Shown in pieces: positions 8,700-17,061 of a DNA stretch of 64,000 bases. The first letter of the stretch is position 1, and each line of letters opens with the position of its first letter. Made by a program: the position numbers and the translations under genes. The stretch covers positions 4,663,001 to 4,727,000 of the forward strand of contig NZ_CP012661.1 in assembly GCF_001620265.1 (NCBI RefSeq). Reading direction: 5' to 3'. Below the pieces are notes generated by a model that was not told the DNA's origin, did no database searches, and saw nothing but the letters and a program-made list of their open reading frames with translations. Source of the stretch: Frigidibacter mobilis (GTDB lineage: Bacteria > Pseudomonadota > Alphaproteobacteria > Rhodobacterales > Rhodobacteraceae).

Positions 8700-10442
8700 C
8701 TAGTTGTCCTCGAACGGATCCCATTCATCCTCGACCTCGGGCAGCGCTTCCACGGCGGCCTCGGCCGATTTCGCATCGGGCGTTCTGATATCGGTGATCC
8801 TGGCGCCGGGAAAGGCGGCGAAGACCGCCTGCACCAGCGGGTTCTTCTGCGCCTCGGCCTCGGCGGCAAGGCGGCTCTCATCGCGGCGTTCGGCAATGGT
8901 GGCGGCGCCGCCCTGGCCCACGACGGACACGGCCCAACGGGCATTGGTCCACAGCTGCAGGCGCTGCGCCAGCATTGCGGCCAGATCGCGGGGGCGGAGG
9001 GGCCGGGCTCGAACTCGATGCGGCCGGGCTGTAGCGGGCAAGGCGCAGGTTGGTTTCCACCTCGACCAGCAGCTTCACGTCGCGGCGCTCGCGGATCAGC
9101 TCCACCACATCGTCGAAGCTGGCATAGCGGGCGAGGCCGATCTCGGGCGCGGTGGCAAGGGCGGTGGCGGCGCCGGAGCCGGAGATGGCGACGGTGTTGA
9201 CCGGGGCCGACACCGCACGGGCGCGGCGTGGACGGGGCCGCCGCCGGGCGCGGGACCACGGCCTTGCGGCAGGGGGGGCGCGTCTTGCAGGCGGCGCAGC
9301 AGCGCCTCGGGATCGGGGAGTTCCGCGACATGCGTCAGGCGGATGATCGCCATCTCCGCGGCCATCATCGCATTGGGGGCCTGGGCCACTTCCTCCAGCG
9401 ATTTCAGCAGCATCTGCCACATGCGGGTCAGCGCACGCATCGGCAGGGCCGCCGCCATCTGCTGGCCGCGGCTGCGCTCTTCGGGGGAAACCGTCGGGTC
9501 TTCGGCGGCATCGGGGGTGATCTTCACCACCGAAATCCAGTGCGTCACCTCGGCCAGGTCGCGCAGCACCGCCATCGGGTCGGCGCCGTCGGCATATTGG
9601 CCGGAGAGTTCCGACAGGGCGGCGGCGGCATCGCCGCGCATGATGAGGTCGAAAAGGTCCAGCACCCGTCCCCGGTCGGCCAGGCCCAGCATGGCGCGGA
9701 CCTGTTCGGCGGTGGTCTCGCCGGCGCCGTGGGCGATGGCCTGGTCCATCAGCGACATGGCATCGCGGGCCGAGCCTTCGGCGGCGCGGGTGATGAGCGC
9801 GAGGGCGTCCGGGGAGAGGGAAGCGCCTTCCAGTGCGGCGATGCGGGCGAGGTGGGCGATCATCACCTCCGGCTCGATCCGTTTAAGATCAAAGCGTTGG
9901 CAGCGCGAGAGCACGGTGACGGGGACCTTGCGGATCTCGGTCGTGGCGAAGATGAACTTCACATGGGCGGGGGGTTCCTCAAGCGTTTTCAGCAGCGCGT
10001 TGAAGGCGTTGGTCGACAGCATGTGGACTTCGTCGATGATGTAGACCTTGTAGCGCGCCGAGGCAGCCCGGTAGTGCACGCTTTCGATGATCTCGCGGAT
10101 ATCGCCGACGCCGGTACGGCTGGCGGCGTCCATTTCCATCACGTCGACATGGCGGCTGTCGGCGATGGCGCGGCAATTCTCACAGACCCCGCACGGCTCT
10201 GTCGTGGGGCCACCGGTGCCGTCTTTTCCGATGCAATTCAATCCCTTGGCAATGATCCGCGCCGTCGTGGTCTTGCCCACGCCACGTACGCCGGTCATCA
10301 CGAAGGCATGGGCGATGCGGTCGGCGGCGAAGGCGTTGCGCAGGGTGCGTACCATCGCCTCCTGCCCGATCAGGTCGGCGAAGGTGGCCGGCCGATACTT
10401 GCGCGCAAGAACCTGATAGCCGGTGGCTTGGGTTTCGGACAT
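8700..10442 (-). CDS. dnaX: DNA polymerase III subunit gamma/tau (interrupted by three frameshifts)
   Basis: Clamp-loader ATPase. The N-terminal ~390 residues are intact: Walker A TGVRGVGKTT, a Cys-rich zinc module (CGVCENC), Walker B IIDEVHML and sensor TTEIRK. Downstream, the conserved C-terminal domain is split over three frames. The segments are APVNTVAISGSG to LRLARYSP (about 9230-9036), GRIEFEPGPSAP (about 9035-9000) and RDLAAMLAQRLQLW to the TAG at 8700. Single-base losses at about 9225-9280, 9033 and 9000 explain this exactly and restore the starting frame. The ATG at 10442 follows GAGG; a GTG at 10463 is possible. Probably functional in the organism, with errors in the sequence. Confidence 0.9.
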
Positions 10443-10521
10443 GGGCGCCTCGGGGTCATTCACCGTCCCAATCTAGGCGCTTGCGGGGGCGGCGTAAACC
10501 GGCCCCCGCGAATATGGAAAG

Positions 10522-10538
10522 CATATGGAACCCATATG
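10522..10538. promoter_or_regulatory. Inverted repeat upstream of dnaX
   Basis: CATATGG-AAC-CCATATG: perfect 7-bp arms in the 115-bp gap between macB and dnaX. It is AT-rich against a GC-rich background and may be an operator or part of the dnaX promoter region. Function is inferred only. Confidence 0.4.
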
Positions 10539-10578
10539 GTTTTCAGCCATACGATTTGCCGGGCCCATCTTGCCGCGC

Positions 10579-12546
10579 CTACTCCCGCGTCAGGGCCACC
10601 ACCGGGTCCAGCCGGGCGGCGGAGCGGGCGGGGAGATAGCCGAAGGTGATGCCGATCAGGGTGGATGAGGCGAAGGCCAGCACCACGGTTCCCGCCGAAT
10701 AGGTCAGGCGCACGGTGTCCTGAAGACTCTCGATCAACCAGCCGGAGCCGAGCGCCAGCGACACGCCGATGACCCCGCCCAGAAGGCAGACCAGGATCGC
10801 CTCGGTCAGGAACTGCGCCACGATGTCCGACCGGCGGGCGCCGACGGCGACGCGCACGCCGATCTCCTTGGTACGCTCGGTCACGGAGACGAGCATGATG
10901 TTCATCACGCCGATGCCCCCGACCAGCAGCGAGATGACGGCGATGGCCGAGACCAGCCATGTGAGGGTTTCGGCGGTGGAGGTGATGCTGTCGCGGATGG
11001 TGTCGGAATTGGTGAGGAAGAAATCCCTGGTGCCGCCGTGGCGCGAGAGCATCAACGCGTCGATCTGTGCCTCGGCGGCGTCGATGTCGTAATCGTCGCC
11101 GACGCGGACGGTGATCGCATCGACGGTATTGCCGCCGGTGATGCGCAGCATGGCGGTGGGGTAGGGGGTGAAGACGCGGATGGACTGCGGCCCGAAGCTG
11201 GCGCCCGAGGCCTTGACGACGCCGATCACCCGCAGCGGCACCCGGCCGACCTGCACGGTCTTGCCGATCGGGTTTTCGCCATCCGGGAAGAAGGTGCTGG
11301 CGGCATCGGTATCGAGCACCGCCACCTGATCGCGGGCCTGCAGGGAAGCCTGGGTGAACAGCTGGCCTTCGGTAACGGTATAGGCGCCTACGTCGAAATA
11401 GTCCGTGCCGACGCCGCGCACCGAGGCCGAGGCCGAGACGGCAGCGCGGGTGACATTGGCGGTGGTGTTCACCTCGGGCGAGACTGAGGCGGCGTAGGGC
11501 TGTGTGGCCAGGGCATCGGCATCGGCGGCGATCAGCGTGTCGATGGCGCCGGATCTTCGGTCGCCAAAGCCGGTGCCGGGGCGGATGGTGATGGTGCTGG
11601 TGCCGAGCGAGGCTATGTTCTCCAGAACCTTCTCCTGGCTGCCGGTGCCAAGCGCCACCACCGACACCACCGAGGCGATGCCGATGATGATGCCCAGCAT
11701 GGTCAGGAAGCTGCGCATCCGGTGGGCATTGAGCGCGCGGACCGCCATGACGAAGGCTTCGGTCATCCGGCCGCCAAGCGCGGCAAGGCCGGACTTTTCG
11801 GCTGGCACCGGGTCCGGCGTGGCGATGGCGGGGGAGTCGGGCGGGCCGACGCGACTGTCGGAGGTGATGCGCCCGTCGCGCAGTTCCACCACGCGCTGTG
11901 CGCGGGCGGCAACGGCGGCATCATGGGTGATGATGACGATGGTATGGCCGCGGGCGTGCAGATCGTCGAGCAGGGCCAGCAGTTCCGCCCCCGATTTCGA
12001 ATCGAGTGCGCCGGTGGGTTCGTCGGCCAGGATCACCTCGCCGCCATTCATCAGCGCTCGTGCGACAGAGACGCGCTGCTGCTGGCCGCCCGATAGGGCG
12101 CCGGGGCGGTGGTCCTTGCGGTCGCCGAGGCCCAGCCGGTCCAGAAGGGCGGTGGCGCGGATGCGGCGTTCGACTCGGCCGGCGCCGGCATAGATCGCCG
12201 GCACCTCGACGTTGGAGACGGCGTCCAGATCGGGCAGCAGCTGGTAGCGCTGGAAGATGAAGCCGAAATGCGCACGGCGCAGGCGGGCGCGGTCTTCCTC
12301 GGGCATTTGCGCCACGTCCTGCCCGGCATAGAGGTACTGGCCGGCCGTGGGGCGGTCGAGGCAGCCGATGAGGTTCATCAGCGTGGATTTGCCAGAGCCC
12401 GAGGCGCCCATGATCGCCACCATCTCGCCGGGCCAGATATCGAGGTCGATATCGTCCAGCACGGTGATGCGCTGATCGCCGGCGGCGAATTCGCGGCGGA
12501 TGTCACGGAGCGAGATCAGCGGGGCGGTTGTGTCGGAGTTGGCCAT
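10579..12546 (-). CDS. macB: MacB-type ABC transporter, fused ATPase and permease
   Basis: The 655-residue protein has an N-terminal ABC ATPase (Walker A GASGSGKST, signature LSGGQQQR, Walker B VILADEPTGALD) fused to an FtsX/MacB permease: one membrane helix near residue 275, a periplasmic domain, and three C-terminal helices (about residues 530-645). MacB drives a tripartite pump with an adaptor and a TolC-type channel, exporting macrolides, lipopeptides or similar in relatives. The substrate here is unknown. It starts 1 bp after the macA-like stop. No outer-membrane channel gene is present in the window. Confidence 0.92.
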   Translation of the reverse strand: MANSDTTAPLISLRDIRREFAAGDQRITVLDDIDLDIWPGEMVAIMGASGSGKSTLMNLIGCLDRPTAGQYLYAGQDVAQMPEEDRARLRRAHFGFIFQRYQLLPDLDAVSNVEVPAIYAGAGRVERRIRATALLDRLGLGDRKDHRPGALSGGQQQRVSVARALMNGGEVILADEPTGALDSKSGAELLALLDDLHARGHTIVIITHDAAVAARAQRVVELRDGRITSDSRVGPPDSPAIATPDPVPAEKSGLAALGGRMTEAFVMAVRALNAHRMRSFLTMLGIIIGIASVVSVVALGTGSQEKVLENIASLGTSTITIRPGTGFGDRRSGAIDTLIAADADALATQPYAASVSPEVNTTANVTRAAVSASASVRGVGTDYFDVGAYTVTEGQLFTQASLQARDQVAVLDTDAASTFFPDGENPIGKTVQVGRVPLRVIGVVKASGASFGPQSIRVFTPYPTAMLRITGGNTVDAITVRVGDDYDIDAAEAQIDALMLSRHGGTRDFFLTNSDTIRDSITSTAETLTWLVSAIAVISLLVGGIGVMNIMLVSVTERTKEIGVRVAVGARRSDIVAQFLTEAILVCLLGGVIGVSLALGSGWLIESLQDTVRLTYSAGTVVLAFASSTLIGITFGYLPARSAARLDPVVALTRE

Positions 12547-12547
12547 G

Positions 12548-13732
12548 TCAGAAGCCCATCATCGGCGGGCCGCCCATTCGGCTGGAGGAACTGGCCGTCG
12601 TGGCGTCTGCGGTGCCAGCGGCGGCGACGACGCGCTCTCCCTCCGCCAACCCCGAAAGGATCTCGGCGGTGACATTGGTGTTCAGCCCCACCTTCACCGC
12701 TCGCGTCTCGACCGCGCCGGTGGCCGGGTCATAGACGCTGACAGAGCGGGTGCCGTCCTCGGCTCGGGCGCCAAGCGCGGCGGCGGGGATGGTCAGCACG
12801 TCTTTCGCCTGGGCCAGCAGGATGCGGACCTCGGCCGTCATGCCGATGCGCAGGATGCCGTCCGGGTTGTCCACATCAAGAAGGGCATTGTAGTAGATCG
12901 CGCTGTCGGTGGAGACGCTATCGCTGTCCTCGATGGTGGCGGGGGCGGGTTCGATGGCGCGCAGCGTCGCATCGAACTGCAGGTCGGGCGCGCCCGAAAG
13001 GGTGAAGCTGACCGGCTGGCCCGGCTGGACCTGCACCACATCCGCCTCGGAAATCTCGGCCTTGATGACCATCCTGTCCAGCGCGGCCAGCTTGACCAGC
13101 GTCGGCGAGGAGGTGTTGGCGTTCACCGTCACGCCCTCGTCGGTGACGATGGCGACGACGGTGCCGGTGATCGGCGCGGTGATGCGGGTGCGGTCAAGCT
13201 CGGTGCGGGCGGAGGACAGCGAGACCTCGGCCTGGGTCTTCTGCGCCTCGATCTGGTCAAGCTCGGCCTCGGCCACGGTCAGCCCGGCCTCGGCGGCCTG
13301 CAGGTCCTCGCTGGAGGTGAGGTTCTTTTCGTTGAGGGTGCGGCGGCGGTCCAGCAGCAGCCTGGCCTGCAGGATCGAGGCGCGCTTGGCGGCGATCTGC
13401 GCCTCGATCTGCTTGAGCGTGGCCTCGGCCTGCAGGACGGCGTTCTTCTGGTCGTCGGAATCGATCTGGGCGATCAGGTCGCCCTTCTGCACCAGCTGCC
13501 CCAGCTCGACCGCCAGGGTTTCCACCTGGCCCGAGACGCGGGCACCGACCGAGACAAGCTGCGAGGCCTCGATGGCGCCGGTGGCCAGAACGCTGCGTTC
13601 CACCGTGCCGCGGGTGACGGTGGCGGTGACCGGGGCGGCGGTGCCATCGTCGCCGTAGAGGGCTTGCCACCCCCACCAGCCGCCGCCAAGGACGAGGGCA
13701 AGGGTCAGTGCGACCACGAGGGGTTTCTTCAT
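12548..13732 (-). CDS. macA: HlyD/MacA-type efflux periplasmic adaptor
   Basis: The 394-residue protein has an N-terminal membrane anchor (residues ~4-20) and the lipoyl-barrel-hairpin order of membrane-fusion proteins. The halves are VGARVSGQVETLAVELGQLV and RITAPITGTVVAI, flanking a long coiled-coil (about residues 105-180). The C-terminal tail is low-complexity Ser/Met/Gly-rich. It should bridge MacB and an outer-membrane channel. AGGAG lies 8 bases upstream of the ATG. First gene of the macAB pair. Confidence 0.92.
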   Translation of the reverse strand: MKKPLVVALTLALVLGGGWWGWQALYGDDGTAAPVTATVTRGTVERSVLATGAIEASQLVSVGARVSGQVETLAVELGQLVQKGDLIAQIDSDDQKNAVLQAEATLKQIEAQIAAKRASILQARLLLDRRRTLNEKNLTSSEDLQAAEAGLTVAEAELDQIEAQKTQAEVSLSSARTELDRTRITAPITGTVVAIVTDEGVTVNANTSSPTLVKLAALDRMVIKAEISEADVVQVQPGQPVSFTLSGAPDLQFDATLRAIEPAPATIEDSDSVSTDSAIYYNALLDVDNPDGILRIGMTAEVRILLAQAKDVLTIPAAALGARAEDGTRSVSVYDPATGAVETRAVKVGLNTNVTAEILSGLAEGERVVAAAGTADATTASSSSRMGGPPMMGF

Positions 13733-13813
13733 TGCTGGGCTCCTGCAGATCTGGCGGAAGACGATACGCGGCAGCGCAGCGTTTCCGTCGGGCGGGAGAG
13801 TGCTTCTGGATTC

Positions 13814-14236
13814 TTAGGTGGTCCAGCGGCAATGCGCGCGCAGAAAGGCTTCCATCCGGTCCGGCCGGACGTCTTTTTGTGCATACCATTGCAGGATCAT
13901 CAGGGCCGGGTCGAACTCGCCAGCGTCAAGGGTCACGCCGTTCATCAGCAGGAAGGCGGTCATCGCAAGGAAAGCGGTGCGCTTGTTTGCATCCTGATAG
14001 CCATGCGCCTCGGATATCCCATGCCAGAGGATCGCGGCGAGTTTGATGAGGTCCGGGCGCGGCTGGTCGTAGGCAAGCAGGTTCCGGGGGCGGGCGAGGC
14101 CTCCTTCCAGCTTGCTGACATCAAGAAGCCCCGGCAGATTTCCCTCTGCCAGGGCGTAGATGTCGTGGAACATGTGGATATCAGTGAGTTCCAGAAAGCA
14201 GACGTCTTCGCCGTCCGGCAGATGGAACGCGGGCAT
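13814..14236 (-). CDS. doc: Doc/Fic-type toxin
   Basis: The 140-residue protein is a death-on-curing family Fic protein with the active motif HGYQDANKRTAF (about residues 76-87), fitting Hx(F/Y)xDANKR. Doc toxins phosphorylate EF-Tu and arrest translation. Unlike many Fic proteins it carries no obvious internal inhibitory helix, so an antitoxin is expected. Its ATG overlaps the stop of the upstream small gene by one base (TGATG), the usual antitoxin-toxin order. Confidence 0.88.
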   Translation of the reverse strand: MPAFHLPDGEDVCFLELTDIHMFHDIYALAEGNLPGLLDVSKLEGGLARPRNLLAYDQPRPDLIKLAAILWHGISEAHGYQDANKRTAFLAMTAFLLMNGVTLDAGEFDPALMILQWYAQKDVRPDRMEAFLRAHCRWTT

Positions 14237-14430
14237 CAGGCGAGCAGGTCGAGAGTGCCCTTGTAGCGCAGCGCCGCAAGCGCAACGGCATCCTGCGCGC
14301 TCAGCCGTTTGATCTTGGTGGGGCGGGCAGTGGGCGCGAAGTTGCTGTTGGCGGCGAGCGGAAGTTGCCTACCAGTCCGCGCCAAGCCGCACGTGCAGTG
14401 CACGCAGGGGGTATGGCAGGTGGTATTCAT
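14236..14430 (-). CDS. Putative antitoxin partner of Doc (unrecognised family)
   Basis: The 64-residue product starts at the ATG at 14430, 9 bases after AAGGAG. The N-terminal part is unusually Cys-rich (CHTPCVHCTCG), and only the C-terminal ~23 residues (LSAQDAVALAALRYKGTLDL) look like a helical toxin-binding tail. I see no Phd, AbrB or RHH domain. Position and TGATG coupling to doc suggest an antitoxin. A perfect palindrome lies 37 bp upstream of the start. It could also be a degraded or mis-called gene. Confidence 0.5.
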   Translation of the reverse strand: MNTTCHTPCVHCTCGLARTGRQLPLAANSNFAPTARPTKIKRLSAQDAVALAALRYKGTLDLLA

Positions 14431-14466
14431 CTTTTCGTTCTCCTTGCACGTCGCATAGCTTACGCT

Positions 14467-14485
14467 TTTCACAACATATGTGAAA
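14467..14485. promoter_or_regulatory. Palindromic operator-like site upstream of the Doc module
   Basis: TTTCACA-ACATA-TGTGAAA: perfect 7-bp arms, AT-rich, directly upstream of the putative antitoxin gene, where autoregulatory toxin-antitoxin operators usually lie. Confidence 0.5.
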
Positions 14486-14746
14486 CCCGTTAAAGTTTCA
14501 ACGCGGAAGTCTGTTGGGTTTCGGCGTTCGACGCGTGAACAATTTCTTCAATTGTTCATTTGCGTCGTCACGCACGGTGCGACTTCAATTCTTCGAGAAA
14601 AACGACTTGTCGCTGTCGCTGTCGCTTTTGTCGCCCTTCATGCCGAAAGGGGGTGAACAAGACCACACCTTGACCCGACACGCACCTGTTCGTTTCACAT
14701 TACGAACCGTTCCGGGTGCTTCGGCCAAGGGAAAAGGGGCTGGGGT
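14486..14746. other. Intergenic region with no gene recognised
   Basis: No convincing coding region or RNA signature. The only pattern is a short tandem TGTCGC (x3) at 14609-14626. The segment is less GC-rich than its surroundings on the Doc side. Confidence 0.5.
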
Positions 14747-14840
14747 GAGAGGCTGGACAACGACCCAAGCGGGGCTCGTTACGGCTGCTTCCTTCCGGAC
14801 CTGACCGGGTTGGCGAGGCGCTCGCCCGCGCCAACCTCTC
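14747..14840 (-). ncRNA. ffs: Small signal recognition particle RNA (4.5S type)
   Basis: The minus strand carries the universally conserved domain IV segment GGTCAGGTCCGGAAGGAAGC. The ends pair to close the molecule: 5' GAGAGGTTGG with 3' CCAGCCTCTC, one G-U wobble. The internal arm GTTGGCG...CGCCAAC is also present. About 94 nt, matching the bacterial small SRP RNA that binds Ffh. The exact ends may extend a few bases. Confidence 0.93.
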
Positions 14841-14909
14841 GGGGAGGCATATAGGCCGGGCGCGGGCGCGATGCAAGTGGGGCAGAGGTCCCGCGGGGAG
14901 GGGCGTCCG

Positions 14910-15254
14910 TCAGCCCTCCAGCAGGCGCTTGCAGAAGAAGCGACCGAAGGCGCCGGTGCAGGTGGCGCTGCGGTTGAGGCCCTCCACCGTGACGCGGGTG
15001 GTGAAGAGGCGTTCGTCGAAGGTGATGTCGAGGCTGTCGCGCACGAGGCGGATGCAGTCCGTGGGGCGCAGCTTGCAGCCGACAAGGGCGATCTGGGCGA
15101 AGGGGTCGGAGCCCTCGCCGATATCGGTATTGGCGAGCCGGTCGCGGATCGCGGCTTCGAGCGTGGCGTCGAACTCGGCGGGGCCGGGGCGGGTGGCGAA
15201 GGCCGCGATGCCGAGGACGGCGAGCAGCAGGGCAAGCAGGGTGAGCAGGCGCAT
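14910..15254 (-). CDS. Hypothetical membrane-anchored or secreted small protein
   Basis: The 114-residue protein starts with a hydrophobic N-terminus (MRLLTLLALLLAVLGIAAFA) that is a signal peptide or anchor. The remainder is soluble, with four cysteines that could form disulfides (GCKLRPTDC and TCTGAFGRFFC). I do not recognise the family with confidence; a DUF4359-like protein is possible. GGAGG lies 6 bases upstream of the ATG at 15254. The frame continues further upstream through a repeat, but that part has no ribosome site. Confidence 0.75.
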   Translation of the reverse strand: MRLLTLLALLLAVLGIAAFATRPGPAEFDATLEAAIRDRLANTDIGEGSDPFAQIALVGCKLRPTDCIRLVRDSLDITFDERLFTTRVTVEGLNRSATCTGAFGRFFCKRLLEG

Positions 15255-15353
15255 GGGGAACCTCCGGGGTTTCGGGGCCCGGTATGACCGCTGCGGGCTG
15301 GCTTGTCGAGCGGCGGCGCCGGGAGCCGGGGCTCTGCTCCCGGACAAGCGCAA

Positions 15354-15402
15354 AGCCGGGGGCCAGCCCCCGGACCCCCGGGATATTTCGGCCAGCAAGA
15401 AG
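15354..15402 (+). repeat. Interspersed palindromic repeat, copy 2
   Basis: GCCGGGGGC / GCCCCCGG hairpin, then ACCCCCGGGATATTTCGG and CCAGCAAGAAG. A second, shorter GC hairpin (GGAGCCGGGG / CTCCCGG) precedes it at about 15321-15343. It lies after the ABC permease stop on the opposite strand. Confidence 0.8.
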
Positions 15403-15418
15403 TGCAAGGGGCGCGCGC

Positions 15419-16183
15419 TCAGTGGGCGGGGCGTTCGGCCCAGCCGGCGAAGGTCTTTTCCAGCGCGACGACGCCGTAGTAGAGGACGATGCCGAGGAAG
15501 GCGAGGGCGATGAGGACGGCGAACATCAGCGGGTAGTCGCCATTGGTTTCGCCCGACTTGAACAACGCGCCGAGGCCGCGGCCGTGGGGGGAGACGATCT
15601 CCACGAGGTTGGTGCCGATGAAGGCCAGCGTGACCGAGACCTTCAGCGCGCCGAAGAACTCCGGTAGGGTCTTGGGCAGGGCGATCTTGCGGAAGATGGT
15701 GACCCTGGAGGCGCCGAGCGAACGCAGGATGTCGCGGTATTCGGGTTCCAGCGTCGAGAGGCCGATGCCGACCGACACGGCGATGGGAAAGAAGCTGATG
15801 AGGAAGGCCATCAGCACGGTGTTGAAATCATGCTGGCCGATGAACAGCAGTGCCAGCACCGGCACCAGCGTCGCCTTGGGGATGGCGTTGAAGCCGACCA
15901 GCAGCGGATAGAGCGCGTCGCGGGCGATGCGGGAAAAGCCCATGACCATGCCGAGGAAGGTGCCGAACACCACCGCCAGCGCGAGGCCGGCGATGGTGCG
16001 CCAGAGCGTCTGCCAGCCCATTTCCAGGAACAGCGGCCAGAAGCGGATATAGGCGGCCGGCAGGTCCGAGGGCGAGGCCATCACGTAATTGGGCCAATTG
16101 TTGACCCAGACGATCCCCTCCCACAGCGCCAGAAAGCCAAGGATTGCGGCGGCGGGCACGGCGAATTTCTGCAGCTTGTCCAT
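15419..16183 (-). CDS. ABC transporter permease (SsuC/TauC/ThiX type)
   Basis: The 254-residue protein has about six membrane helices and the BPD-type inner-membrane permease signature EYRDILRSLGASRVTIFRKI (about residues 155-175), the EAA loop that contacts the ATPase. Relatives serve nitrate, sulfonate, or pyrimidine/thiamine precursor importers. The ATG at 16183 overlaps the ATPase stop (ATGA). With the two upstream genes it forms a complete importer of unknown substrate. Confidence 0.9.
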   Translation of the reverse strand: MDKLQKFAVPAAAILGFLALWEGIVWVNNWPNYVMASPSDLPAAYIRFWPLFLEMGWQTLWRTIAGLALAVVFGTFLGMVMGFSRIARDALYPLLVGFNAIPKATLVPVLALLFIGQHDFNTVLMAFLISFFPIAVSVGIGLSTLEPEYRDILRSLGASRVTIFRKIALPKTLPEFFGALKVSVTLAFIGTNLVEIVSPHGRGLGALFKSGETNGDYPLMFAVLIALAFLGIVLYYGVVALEKTFAGWAERPAH

Positions 16184-17016
16184 CAATGCAGCTCCCCGTC
16201 GCGCCCCTGGGCGATGCGGATCTGGTCGCGCAGGATATGCAGCATGTCGGCCACCTCGGGTGTATAGAGGATGTCGAGCGTGCGGTCCGCGGGCAGGGCC
16301 ACGTCCATCACGTATTGCGTGGTGGCGGGGCGGCCCGAGAGCACGATGACCTGATCGCCGAGGAACACGCTTTCGCGCAGGTCATGGGTGATGAGCACGC
16401 AGGTGAAGGGCTCCTTGGCGCGCAGGTCGCGCATGGTCTGCCACAGATCCTCGCGCGTGAAATTGTCGAGCGCGCCGAAGGGTTCGTCCATGATGAGCAC
16501 ATCGGGCTTGTGGACGATCGCGCGGCAGAGGCTGGCGCGCTGGCGCATTCCGCCCGAGAGCTGGCTGGGGGTCTTGTGCTCGAACCCCGCCAGGCCGACC
16601 ATCTCCAGCAGGTCCATTGCGCGGGCCTCTTTCTGGGCGCGGGGCATGGAGGGGGCGACGATCTCCAGCGGCAGGATCACGTTCTGAAGGATCGTGCGCC
16701 ATTCCAGCATGACCGGGTTCTGGAAGGCCATGCCCACGGTCTTGCGCGGGGATTTCACCAACTCGCCATGCAGCCAGACCTCGCCCGTGTCAGGCTTCAT
16801 CAGCCCGGCGACGAGGCGGGTGAGGGTGGACTTGCCGCAGCCCGAGGGGCCGACGACGGCGCAGAACTCGCCTTCGGGCACCGCGATGTTGAGCTCGCGC
16901 AGCACCGGAAGCGGGCCCGCCTTGGTACGATAGGCGTGCGTGACGCCCTTGATGTCGATGAGGTTTGCCACCCGATATGCCCCGGTTCCCTGTCCTGTCC
17001 CGCGCGAGGTTTGCAC
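16183..17016 (-). CDS. ABC transporter ATP-binding protein (SsuB/TauB type)
   Basis: ATPase of the importer: Walker A GPSGCGKST, signature LSGGMRQR, Walker B VLIMDEPFGALD, switch His in LITHDLRES. The frame can start at the GTG at 17016, but that codon lies inside a perfect hairpin (17011-17039). A second GTG at 16971 (product start VANLIDIKGV) fits the family N-terminus better. Up to 277 residues. Coupled to the permease by ATGA. Confidence 0.9.
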   Translation of the reverse strand: MQTSRGTGQGTGAYRVANLIDIKGVTHAYRTKAGPLPVLRELNIAVPEGEFCAVVGPSGCGKSTLTRLVAGLMKPDTGEVWLHGELVKSPRKTVGMAFQNPVMLEWRTILQNVILPLEIVAPSMPRAQKEARAMDLLEMVGLAGFEHKTPSQLSGGMRQRASLCRAIVHKPDVLIMDEPFGALDNFTREDLWQTMRDLRAKEPFTCVLITHDLRESVFLGDQVIVLSGRPATTQYVMDVALPADRTLDILYTPEVADMLHILRDQIRIAQGRDGELH

Positions 17017-17039
17017 CGGGCGGCGGGCGCCCGGTGCAA
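17011..17039 (-). terminator. Intra-operon hairpin between substrate-binding protein and ATPase genes
   Basis: TTGCACCGGGCG, 5-base loop, CGCCCGGTGCAA: perfect 12-bp stem without a T-run. It lies 22 bp after the binding-protein stop. Such hairpins stabilise the upstream message so that the binding protein is made in excess, or attenuate read-through. Confidence 0.6.
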
Positions 17040-17061
17040 TGTTTCCGGTACGGTGCGCCCG

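Noticed and set aside
8995..9285. Programmed ribosomal frameshift in dnaX
   Set aside because: No slippery heptamer, and three separate changes are needed rather than one.
12500..14266. 588-codon open frame on the plus strand
   Set aside because: Spans macA and doc in antisense; no domain recognised and no ribosome site.
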